The translations under genes were made by a program, and so were the position numbers. Under the pieces are notes generated by a model. The model saw only the letters and a list, made by a program, of their open reading frames with translations, had not been told where the DNA came from and ran no database searches. From Isoetes taiwanensis (Eukaryota; Streptophyta; Lycopodiopsida; Isoetales; Isoetaceae), in contig JAJEKV010000045.1 in assembly GCA_021234155.1 (NCBI GenBank), positions 10,238,631 through 10,302,630 of the forward strand: a stretch of DNA of 64,000 nt, written 5' to 3'. How positions within the stretch are numbered: position 1 is the first letter of the stretch; each line of letters starts with the position of its first letter. Of the stretch, positions 37,034-46,256 are shown piece after piece.

Positions 37034-37420
37034 ATGTGTATTCGAGCAAAAAATCTGAAAATATCCGGTCTCCATGAAACAGAAGGAGAAGATGTTGCAG
37101 ATACAGTAAGACGGTTTTTCTCGGAAACAATGCATTTGCATGATCCTCTTCATGTCTCATCCAGAAGATTGGGAAAACTGGGCTACCATACTCGCCCCAT
37201 ATTGGTAAGATTTCAATCTAAAGAAGCAAGAGACCGTGTGCTACAAAACAGAAGTGCACTTAAGGGAGAGAAAATCTGGTTAGACTTGGACTTGACACCA
37301 AGCCAGCTGGAATTCAGGAAAAAAGAATGGGCCAAGGTAAAGGAAGCTAGAGAATCAGGATTTGTAGCTTACCTGGACCAGGGAGGCAGAGCAATAGTTA
37401 CGAGCAGGAAACACAAATAG
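37034..37420 (+). CDS. LINE ORF1 (C-terminal part)
   Basis: 128 codons from ATG 37034 to TAG 37418. The text KNLKISGLHETEGEDVADTV, then LGKLGYHTRPILVRFQSKEA and DLTPSQLEFRK, matches the RRM and C-terminal domain of L1-type ORF1 proteins, which bind RNA and act as chaperones. The usual N-terminal coiled coil is missing, and codon 4 onward coincides with the proposed 5' truncation point, so the visible ATG is probably accidental. ORF2 lies immediately downstream in the same frame, separated by a single TAG. Confidence 0.7.
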   Translation: MCIRAKNLKISGLHETEGEDVADTVRRFFSETMHLHDPLHVSSRRLGKLGYHTRPILVRFQSKEARDRVLQNRSALKGEKIWLDLDLTPSQLEFRKKEWAKVKEARESGFVAYLDQGGRAIVTSRKHK

Positions 37421-40400
37421 GAAGCAGGGGCCTTGAGAATAAGTTTATGGAATGCACACGGACTTACGCAAGCAAAGGTGAATGCTACTCTAGATGTCTG
37501 GAAAACTCAGGATGTATTATGCTTCACGGAAACATGGATGCATCAATTTCGTAGTCTTCCTGACATACCTGGATTTGAGATACTTGGGCAAGTATGGAAC
37601 GAGAAAATGACAGGAGCAGGAAGGGGTTTTGGAGGGGTTGTCAGATATGTTTAGTAGGATCAGGACATGATATTCAAATCCTAAAATTAGATACAAACAA
37701 CCAATATATTTGGTTGCAAATGAAAGGGAATAATCAGCTGTTGTTTCTGGCAGTATGTTATTTTGCTCCAGAAAGCGCTAATATATACAAAAGGCATGGA
37801 CTGGACAAGGATAATCCATTTGACAGTCTTTGCTCTGATATCCTGGACTATTCTGCTCAAGGTGAGATATTCTTAACAGGGGATTTCAATGGGCGCACAG
37901 GGTCCCAGCAAGCAAGAATGTTTGAAGATCTTGCAAACATATACTTGGATGAAGTGGACGATCTAGCATATAACAGAATTTCAGAAGATAACACCTCAAA
38001 TGAAATGGGTGAGAGGCTGCTTGAACTATGCACAGTATCCAGGCTGAAAATAATTAATGGAATAAGATCATTTCCTCAGTCTGGGAAGCTCACTTACCAA
38101 AATCATGCAGGGGCCAGCACAATAGATTATCTCATCGCAAGAGATAAAGCTCTGATAGTAGACTTTTTCGTCAGCACTAAATTACCAGAGTCAGACCATT
38201 CACCATTGCACATGGTGTTAAAAGTACAGGCAGCCCCAGAGAAAACAATCTCAAAGTTTCGTCCAAGGATAAAAGTGAGTTATGGGCATCACAAGGAATA
38301 CAAAGCACATATAGAAAAGACTCTGACAGACGCCACATGGTTAGGGCAGTTTGAAGAAGATGCACATCGATTCCAAAAACTTGTATTAACTGCTGCCAAG
38401 GAGATCTTTGGGGTCTCTAAGAAACACATGCAGGGCAGACCCTGCAATTCATGGTGGGATTTAGAATGCCAAGATGCTAGGAGCAAGCTGCCACAGAACT
38501 GTATCTGCAAACCAAAATGGTACAAACAAACGATCAGGAAGAAGAAACGAGCATATTATGAGCAAAGAAGAGCACAATTAAGTGAGCAGTTCAGAAAACA
38601 TCCAAAAAGCTTCTGGAACACGTTGAAAGGAAAACCAGACCAAGCTTGTGTGGACGTTGGCGCTCTAACTAATTTGGTCATGGCCCTATATGAAAAAGCA
38701 GGCGCCAGTTGCATGCCAATAATAGCTCCAAAATCTGAACTTTTTACAGAAATAGAGGTCCAGGATTGCCTATCCAAAATAGCTAATAATAAAGCCCATG
38801 ATGCAGATGGACTTTGTGTGGAGCTCCTTAAATGGGGAGGAGATAAAACTCTCTCCATTTTGACAGATTTATTAAATAAGAGCCTCATGCTAGGGATGCC
38901 AGCCAACTGGAGAACTAATCGAGTCCATCCAATTCATAAGGGAGGAGACAAAACAGTAGCAGGCAACTACAGGACAATCTTGATAGGCAGTGTGTTTGCC
39001 AAACTTCTAGGCAGCCTCTTGGAAGGCAAATTAAGCTCTTGGGCAGAGCATGCAGAAGTACGCTCACCATGTCAAGCAGGTTTCAGGAGGGATCATAATA
39101 CGTTAGATCATGTGCTAACCCTCAGAACCTTGATAGAAAATGCAAAAACTCCCAATGCAGCATTGTACATGGCGTTTATAGACTTTACCAAAGCATTTGA
39201 TACAGTTCCGCGCAAAGAGCTTAGTGAAAGAATGATTCAGTTAGGCGTCCCACAAGAAATAAGAGAGGCAGTTTCGCAATTATATGCAGAAGTCTTGATT
39301 CAAGTGGAGTGTGACACGATCAGGAGCACAGTTGGGGTACGCCAGGGTTGTCCATTATCACCCACCTTGTTCGGGATATTCATAGACGAGTTGGATGAAT
39401 GGTTGAGAGACAGATCTCTGGCAGGCACTAAATTGGGCACATATGTGGTCCAGCTTCTCCTTTATGCCGATGATGTCGTCTTGCTAGCAAGTAAACCAAA
39501 AACATTACAGGAGCATCTAAACAGTTTGGAGGCTTTCTGTGAAACAAAAAAGATGAGTGTAAATCTAGCCAAATCCAAAATCATGATATTCGGCACCAGA
39601 GACAGACCGAATTTTATGTACAAGAATCAGGTTATGGAAATTGTAGAGAGCTACAAATATCTTGGGATTGATATTACCTCAAACTATAGTTGGAAAAAAT
39701 GTCTCAACAGGAGAGCTTCAGGTGGGAAAGCGGCTTTGTATAGCATGCTGGCAAAATGCAACAGGGCCTCCCTTACTGATTGGGGATTAAAAAGAATCTT
39801 ATTCAAAACTCTGGTTCAAACAGTGACACTATATGGTGTTCCCATTTGGGGACCTGGCATCTCACCTCGCATGTGGAAACAGATTGAAGCGGTTCAAAAA
39901 ATGTTTTTGAGAGAAGAACTTGGGATTAGATCCCAGATCCCATATGCAATAATGCTGGCTGAAGTAGGCATGCTCCCGCTAGAACTTGAAGGCTTATATC
40001 AAGCAATAAACTACTTTAATAGAGTCAGTGAGCATCACCCAAACCGTCTATCCCAGCGGGCTATGGGGAACGCAGAGGCAGGTTGGAAAAAAAACCTTAT
40101 GACATGGGCGAATAGATGGGGTGTACATGAATCAAATTGGCCAAAGGATAAACAGGAAACAAGAGATCTACTAGATAAACTAGTAGTAGACCGCTTATGG
40201 GCAGAACCGGGGAAAAGAATGCTACAGTATCAAACTTGTTTCAATCACTTAGATACCTACGAATGTCAAGGTTATTTACATGCAAGTATACCAAGGAATC
40301 AAAAACAGTTGGTAGCGAAGTACAGAACTGGCGCACATAAGCTAGAAATCGAGACAGGAAGATGGTCAAAGACTCCGGTGGAGGACCGTTTGTGTAAGAT

Positions 40401-40584
40401 ATGCAAATCTGGAAGCATCGAAGACGAACACCATGTTTTTCTACTTTGTACAGAATATACACATATCAGGCTCAATTTTGGAATACAGGTCACAGATTTG
40501 CACTCATTGTTCCATATGCCACCAAAAACATTAGGACCATATATTAAGGCGGTGGATGTACACCGTTCCTTTTTACTGCTATAA
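37421..40584 (+). pseudogene. LINE ORF2: APE endonuclease, reverse transcriptase, zinc knuckle
   Basis: The frame continues from ORF1 after its TAG with RISLWNAHGLTQAK and FTETWM, the start of the apurinic-type endonuclease. It shifts frame at about 37625-37651. From there an open frame of about 975 codons runs to 40584. In it are LTGDFNGRTG (endonuclease), FIDFTKAFDTVP (about residue 527 counted from 37594), GVRQGCPLSPTLFGIF, and LLYADDVVLLA with the catalytic YADD at about residue 624. Near the C-terminus, CKICKSGSIEDEHHVFLLC is the zf-RVT-like C-C-H-C motif. ORF2 nicks target DNA and copies the RNA. One frameshift and one internal stop are the only lesions seen. Confidence 0.85.
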
Positions 40585-40638
40585 AGATTGTTGTTCTTGT
40601 GCTCCATGGTCTCTCGAGGCCCAAGAGAGCAATAGACA

Positions 40639-40641
40639 TAA

Positions 40642-40673
<32 letters not shown>

Positions 40674-40690
40674 TATATATATATACACAT
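40639..40690 (+). repeat. (ATT)n and (TA)n tail of LINE
   Basis: About ten ATT units followed by TATATA, at the 3' end of the LINE. This is consistent with a LINE tail. Confidence 0.85.
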
Positions 40691-40725
40691 ATATGTGTAT
40701 AAATTGGTTGTCTGAAGGTTTTCTG

Positions 40726-41003
40726 CGGTATAAATTTATACCGAGAGAGCTGTCGCGGTATAAATTTATACCGAGAGAGCTCTCGTGGTATAACGAGGGA
40801 GCTCTCACGGTATAAATTTATACCGTGAGAGCTCTCGCAGTGAATCGAGAGAGCTCTCGCGGTATAAATTTATACCGCTCGAGTCCTCTTGCGGTATAAA
40901 TTTATACCGCTCAAGTCCACTTGCGGTATAAATTTATACCATGCGAACTCTCTGGCATGTCATATCCGCACAGCACTACCTATTGTGGTATAAATCTATA
41001 CCA
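40726..41003. repeat. Palindrome array, right part (7 copies)
   Basis: CGGTATAAATTTATACCG is perfect at 40726-40743, 40756-40773, 40808-40825, 40860-40877 and 40892-40909. Variants lie at 40924-40941 and 40986-41003, and a decayed copy near 41049. Units are joined by GAGAGCTCTCG-like linkers that are themselves palindromic. At 40799-40834 core plus linkers form a perfect 36-bp palindrome. The array has strong cruciform potential and the core holds TATAAAT on both strands. Confidence 0.9.
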
Positions 41004-41409
41004 CCCAGAAATTTATTTTGAAGACGTTATGTCCACGCATTGTCATCGCGGTATACATAAGTCTATAGCAAGACGGATGAGCAAATAAGAGCAAGTATAT
41101 AAGACTTTCATGTGAAAATGTTTGCTTCAATGAGGCAATGTCAAAATGTGTTGCATTTTTTACAGTTTTGTTCATAGTTTTGTACTGATTTGGAAAACTT
41201 TGAATAAAATACCTTTTTGGCACTTTAGTGTGCTTGTTGTTTTTTCCAATGTCTATTTTGTTTAGTTTTTTAAAATATTACTATTTCGCAAACCAAACTA
41301 GGGGGGCCAAAAAGGGATGTCAAACAATTTTGAATGGAAGCTAAGTTCACACCCCCCTCCAAAATGATGCCTAAAATTTTCAAATTGTCACACTTGTCAC
41401 AAATATACC
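41004..41409. other. No recognised gene
   Basis: AT-rich DNA inside the inverted repeats. Confidence 0.4.
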
Positions 41410-41530
41410 ACAAAAAGGGACATTTTTGGGGGGATTTTAGGGAATCTTTCAAAGATTCCTTTTGAAGTGCGTTTTGAGCAAATTAGTGCGTTTCATTTTA
41501 AACTTTGTTCATGTTGATGCTCCTTTTTAC
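41410..41530 (-). repeat. Right inverted repeat with direct repeat
   Basis: The reverse complement of 41513 downward matches the sequence from 35740. GCTCCTTTTTAC lies at 41519-41530, separated from the repeat end by TTGAT. The local sequence ATGTTGATGCT is itself duplicated at 41511-41521 and 41532-41543, so the exact boundary is unclear. Confidence 0.55.
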
Positions 41531-41862
41531 GATGTTGATGCTGAGGCCTGTCTACCTGCATCACGCAACCCAACATATAAGTTCCGAACGCATAACCCTA
41601 AAATGGGTTATCTCGAGCCTTGCATGTCTAGCAAATGTGATAAAATAAGAAAAATACAATATAATAACGAAATATATGATATATGGATCTAAACCATTGG
41701 ATATAGGCATCAAAAATAGTTCAAGCGTATGTCTCTAGATATACCAATTAGTATGGCTCATTAAATACATCCATGAAATCATATAAAAACCTTAGGCAAA
41801 AAAGGTCAAAAATACAAAAGAAACCCCCTGTTATTATGCTACATATTTAATACTTTATTGTA
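41531..41862. other. No gene; scrap of dispersed repeat
   Basis: ACCCCCTGTTATTATGCTACATATTT near 41824 matches the tail of the repeat at 17919-18369. Confidence 0.5.
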
Positions 41863-41981
41863 TGGGTTCATGGTATTTGGGATGCCATTCTGGCATGTAC
41901 CGGTGGGGCCCCGCGACCGGCATTAGCCGGGAGCGGGTCACCGGTACATGCTACAATGGCAGACCAAATAGCATGAACCCA
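41863..41981. repeat. Fold-back element, 43-bp arms
   Basis: Arms 41863-41905 and 41939-41981 are reverse complements with about five mismatches. They begin TGGGTTCATG and end CATGTACCGGTG at the loop side. The loop (41906-41938) is GC-rich, unlike the surroundings. The pairing weakly extends outward (ATTGTA/CAATAT). The whole looks like a fold-back MITE or a hairpin RNA source. Confidence 0.85.
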
Positions 41982-42295
41982 CAATATGGTATTTGGGGAG
42001 CAAAATTTTTCTGCGCTTGCTTCCCCATACGAATATGAATATGAATATGAATTAAATCATGCCCACTTAGGACCTTGAAGGTCACGGAGCAAATATACAA
42101 CGTTGTTCATAGTTTTAGAACTAAAGAGCGATGTGCTTCCACATACCAAGTACCATGGGATCTCTTTCTAACAAAGAAGAAAAATTAACCTCAGTGATGC
42201 CAAACTTAGTTCGAATCTCCACATACGATTTTTGAGGCGCTAGACGATCCCCATACGATTTTTGAGGCGCCAGACCATCTTGAGATCCTGCAGGG
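41982..42295 (+). promoter_or_regulatory. Upstream region of recombinase gene
   Basis: Noncoding. A short GAATAT(GAATAT)n run (about 42030-42048) and a duplicated CCATACGATTTTTGAGGCGC (42221-42240 with one change, 42251-42270) precede the ATG at 42296. No clear TATA box was identified. Confidence 0.3.
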
Positions 42296-45200
42296 ATGGC
42301 GCCAAGCAGAACTTCCCTTCAGGGACGATGTGCATCCAGTTCTGCAAGTCTTGGCAACAATTTTGAGCGTTTTGGGATAAAGAGGGTAAAAGCTATGGCA
42401 CGACAACAAAGGAAGCGAAATGAAGGCAGTTCTGCCATTTTTCTTGCATCATTCCGTCTGTGCAAGCTTGTTGAAGTTATGTTTGCTGTATTTTCTATTC
42501 ATTCAGTCTTGCATGCTTCTGGCGGCTCCAAATCAATGGATTCGTCTGCAGGTAAGAATCTTGGTAAAAGTTGTGGATTCGGCTGCAAATCTTACATGTT
42601 TTTTACGTTTTTCAGTGACATTTGATGGAAATATGACGGTTCAAGCAATCTTGCATGCTTCTGGCATCTCCAAATCAGTGGATTCGAATGCAGGTAGAGT
42701 CAATCTGAGACGAGAATCCTACATTCAAGCTGAGTAATATCTCAGAAATGGAAACAGAAACGGTGTCTTTATTGCTAATATGCCAATCATTCTGTTGCAC
42801 TGTTGTCTTCATAGCATGTCTCTGTTGGTAATTACTTGTTCTTTTTTCTCTTGGTATGCTGTTTGCATCATGGCGAAAAAAAATGCCGGAACATCCATCT
42901 TTGTTGCTAGCACTGGACTCTCATTTATTCCATACTCCATCACTGGCCTATATTGTATTTCGTATTTTGTTTCATTTCGGCCTTTTCATTCATTTCGTAT
43001 TTTCTTGTACTTCAAGCAAAAGGTTTGATCATTCTGCTTCGTCCACATTTCAGATTTTCAGCAAAGTTATTAGCTAGAGCTCATAGTTTTTCCTGCATGC
43101 AGATATTGCTGAATCCCCTGCTGTTGTTGAAGACCATAATGCAGCTTCATTAGGTATAGATTCTAACTCTTATCTTTACCAGAATCCTAAGAAATTGTTT
43201 GCTGTCGTTGGGCAAATAATGCAAATAAGAGCCATGCCATAAAATCGTAAATAATGCAAAATTAAGAGGCCATGCCATAAAATTGTTGTACATGCTTATA
43301 TTTCATGTTTCATGGTTAGGAGGATGTTAAGGTTTTCATTTGCTGATTTTCGTGTATGCAGGTTAGAATGCTCCAATTTTTTAAGGCCAAAATGATACAG
43401 CTCTTGGTGCTACAGGTATATGAAAATACTTCCATTTTTTTTTCAAACTTTTATTGTATTTTCAGCTTCACATAACATGTTTCTTTATGCATATAGGTGT
43501 TGTTGACATTGAAGACGGCCCTTCATTTAGTCTTGGTAGTGCAGTTGAGAGAATGGTAGTTGATAATCTGGAAGAGGAGGCACATGTTGAGAATCAAGAA
43601 GAATGCATGGAGAATCAGGATCAGACCGCAGTTGTTAAGCCTGTTGACCGTCGTTTTGGCAAGAAGCCTTTGAAGATTCAGGGTTTTAAGGATTTAGATC
43701 CAACATTATTGGAGAAGGTAAATTCCGTGTCTAGTAGTTCATCCGAAACTACTGATAATTGGGCCAGGGATCGCTTTGATGGATGGAGATTACATACTGG
43801 TTTAACAATTGATAGAAAGATTGAGGAAATTCCGCTTAATGAGTTTTTGTCGACGGTTAGAGAGATTCATTCTCTGCGTACAACGACAAGACGGTACCAG
43901 GTTTCCACCCGAGACGTAAGTTCTAACTTTCTTAATTTATTTAGGTTGCAAAAATTAGGTTTCTGAATTTAGGTTGCAGAATTTAGGTTACTGATTGGTT
44001 TAGGTTTCTGAATTTAGATTTAATTGCAGAATTTAGGTTTCTGAATTTAGATTGCAGAATTTTTTGATAGATTCTAACTTTTTCAATTTATTTAGATTGC
44101 AGAATTTGTATCGTACATTCAATAGAATTCTGCGGCATGCCCAAGATCTTCGAATTCTCAATACAAGGCAAGATGAAAAAATTATAGATATTTTGCATGA
44201 CGTGCTATTTGCTAAGGCATGGAAAGCATTGGAAGTAGCGATGCAGGAATCTGCAGCTGCTGGTTGCATCAGAAAGAGGAAGACAGTTGACATACTTAGC
44301 AGGGCAGATCAGATTAAGATTTTGGCACAATGCATCAGGTTGGAGTTAATACAGGTTTGCAGAAGAGGTACGCCTTTTATTGCATGACAAGATTCCTTAT
44401 CCGTGGTGGTAAAGAGCTATGCAAGGTTCGTGATTTTCAATTCAATGTTGAAAAAGATTTTGTAAGGGATTACATTGAATACTGTGAGACCACTTCTAAG
44501 AATTGGACATGCACTATAAATAAGTGCAAGACTGAGGATTTTAGGCAGCCAGTCCGTTGTTATGAACCGGATGTTATTAATACTTGGAAGCTTCTATTGT
44601 TTCATCTTCCAAATTATGAGGTCAAGGATAAAATGGGCGGTAGGTTTATCTTCTTGTCTGCAATTAATCGTCCCAGGTCTGAAATATGGTATCAGACGAA
44701 CCACGCATCGCAGAAAGTCATTTCTAATTGGCTGAATGATATGGTCAGCGTTTGTAACATTGAAGGTCATTTCACGAATAAGAGCTGCAGGCATACAGCA
44801 ATTACGCAGATGTCAGTCTCTGGAGTTCCTATAGAGGTTGGTATGGCGATTATAGGGCATAAGAATCCGAAGTCATACAAGAGGTACGACCAAAGTGGTG
44901 TGGTAGCTAAGGCTTCAGCGATGGATGTGTTGTCTAGTGGGAAAAAATATTCTGAGTCTTTTCAAGCTAATGTTGAAAATCTGAATGTTGGTCTGGCTGG
45001 TACAAGTGCTGGAAAGGCTGCAGATTTGTCTAAACCTTTGAGCGATGTGACAAATTCTCTTCCACCTATTTTAGAAGATGATGAGTACACGCGGGATTTT
45101 GCTGCTATGTTAGAGCAGAGGCCAGAGTTGAAGTATTACTTTCCTGATGTTGTTTCTGATCATGTCGGTACGCGTGCTGCAGATTCTTCCTCTAAGAATA

Positions 45201-45379
45201 TCATTTTGACAGGTAATAAAATTGAACACATTGTCATTAATGTTGGAAGTATGTCTGAAGCTGGGGCATTGGCTGAAAATTTGTAAGTTTCTGTATTGTT
45301 TTGCTTTTTTTATATATTACAATCTCATGTATTGTTTCTATTCTGTTATAGAAAAAATGCTGCTAGTCAGAGATCCTAG
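42296..45379 (+). CDS. Crypton-type tyrosine recombinase, seven-exon gene
   Basis: Exons inferred from consensus sites and phase: 42296-42551, 42616-42693, 43103-43153, 43386-43415, 43497-43915, 44103-45282 and 45352-45379. All junctions keep one reading frame except an 8-nt interruption at 44355-44362 (GTTTGCAG). Summed length is near 680 residues. The catalytic part resembles the DUF3504/KIAA1958-like Crypton recombinases. It has Arg in FLIRGGKEL, KSCR in place of HxxR, then GHKNPKSYKRY with His and the nucleophile Tyr nine residues apart. Cryptons insert by DNA strand exchange through a covalent 3'-phosphotyrosine. The N-terminal half is acidic or low-complexity. Exon ends 1 and 2 repeat LHASG-SKS-DS-A. 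It lies just left of a Helitron-type end. It may be a domesticated gene or a decaying element. Confidence 0.65.
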
Positions 45380-45998
45380 AAGATCTAATCTGAAATTGGA
45401 GTTGGAGGTTGAAGCTTTAATCTGAAATAGAAGTTGGAGATTGGAACTTGAAAATCCAGCAAACTAAACCAGCAAACTATTTTCTAAAGTTTTTGATGTG
45501 TTGTAAATCTTGAAATCGATTTAAACTTCAGGATTGTGATCTTCAGGGTTGTAAATGTTGTTATCGATTCAAACTTCAGCATTTAAACTTCAGGATTGCA
45601 AATATGGATTAAAAAAAAAAGCTCTTGATATGGGTGCAAAAATTTCTTCAGAAAACTGTTTTGTATATAAACCTGCTATAGCCTGTAACCACGGAATGGT
45701 AGACTCAACTACCATTCTGCAATAGAATTGGCTGCCACGTGGCAGCACCACAATAAGCCACAACAAAATTTTGTGACCCAAATACCATATTGTATATGAA
45801 ATACATCTAGCAGGAATACAAAAAGTGTGCTTCATTGTTGCTCCCACAATCTTCAAATGAAAATTTCTATGCTCCAAATCTTTTTGAGTATTAAACAACT
45901 AACTTGGACAATAACTTAAACGAGCAAAATTGACAACCCTACATATATTCCTAAACCCTGCATCTTATTCATACATTCTATAATAAAATTGTATTTAC
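45380..45998. other. 3' flank with hairpin and G-box palindrome
   Basis: GAATGGTAG-ACTCAA-CTACCATTC (45694-45717) is a perfect 9-bp hairpin. GCTGCCACGTGGCAGC (45731-45746) is a perfect palindrome with a G-box. A short direct repeat of TTTAAACTTCAGG-type sequence lies near 45520-45600. No further coding sequence is seen. Subterminal hairpins of this kind fit a Helitron interior. Confidence 0.5.
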
Positions 45999-46026
45999 GC
46001 CCGGCAACGCCGGGCACCATAACTAG
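45999..46026 (+). mobile_element. Helitron-type 3' terminus, copy 2
   Basis: GCCCGGCAACGCCGGGC (45999-46015) is a perfect 7-bp stem with a 3-nt loop. ACCATAA and CTAG (46023-46026) follow, and then T. It matches copy 1 at 25527-25554 over 28 bases with one change, while the DNA upstream differs. That is expected for Helitrons sharing an end but carrying different cargo. Confidence 0.65.
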
Positions 46027-46256
46027 TACCCTTTCATTTTATTTTAATATGAAAAAAAATGGAGCTCACTGTAGTGGCAATGGGTTATTTTTGAAATTTT
46101 CCCAAAAAAACCCACAATCTAAAATAGAAAAGAAACCATTGATGACGAAGCGGCGGAAAGTGTAGTCTTGGAAGTGCCAGTGAAGTTCTTTATACTTGTT
46201 ACGTTTTTTTACGCTTTTGCCATCAGAGTAAAAAGCTTTGGCGCGAACCGGGAAGA
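46027..46256 (+). promoter_or_regulatory. Upstream region of RING-IBR-UBC gene
   Basis: About 230 nt between the Helitron-type end and the ATG. GC-richer near 46145-46250; no firm TATA box. Confidence 0.3.

Larger units (their letters stand above)
37042..40691 (+). mobile_element. 5'-truncated but nearly complete LINE
   Basis: The element carries the end of ORF1 and a near-full ORF2. It ends in (ATT)n (about 40639-40670) and a TA-rich tail. TATGTGTAT occurs at 37033-37041 and again at 40692-40700 and could be a 9-bp target duplication, though both sites are AT-rich. It sits inside the palindrome array, which is therefore older. Confidence 0.7.
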
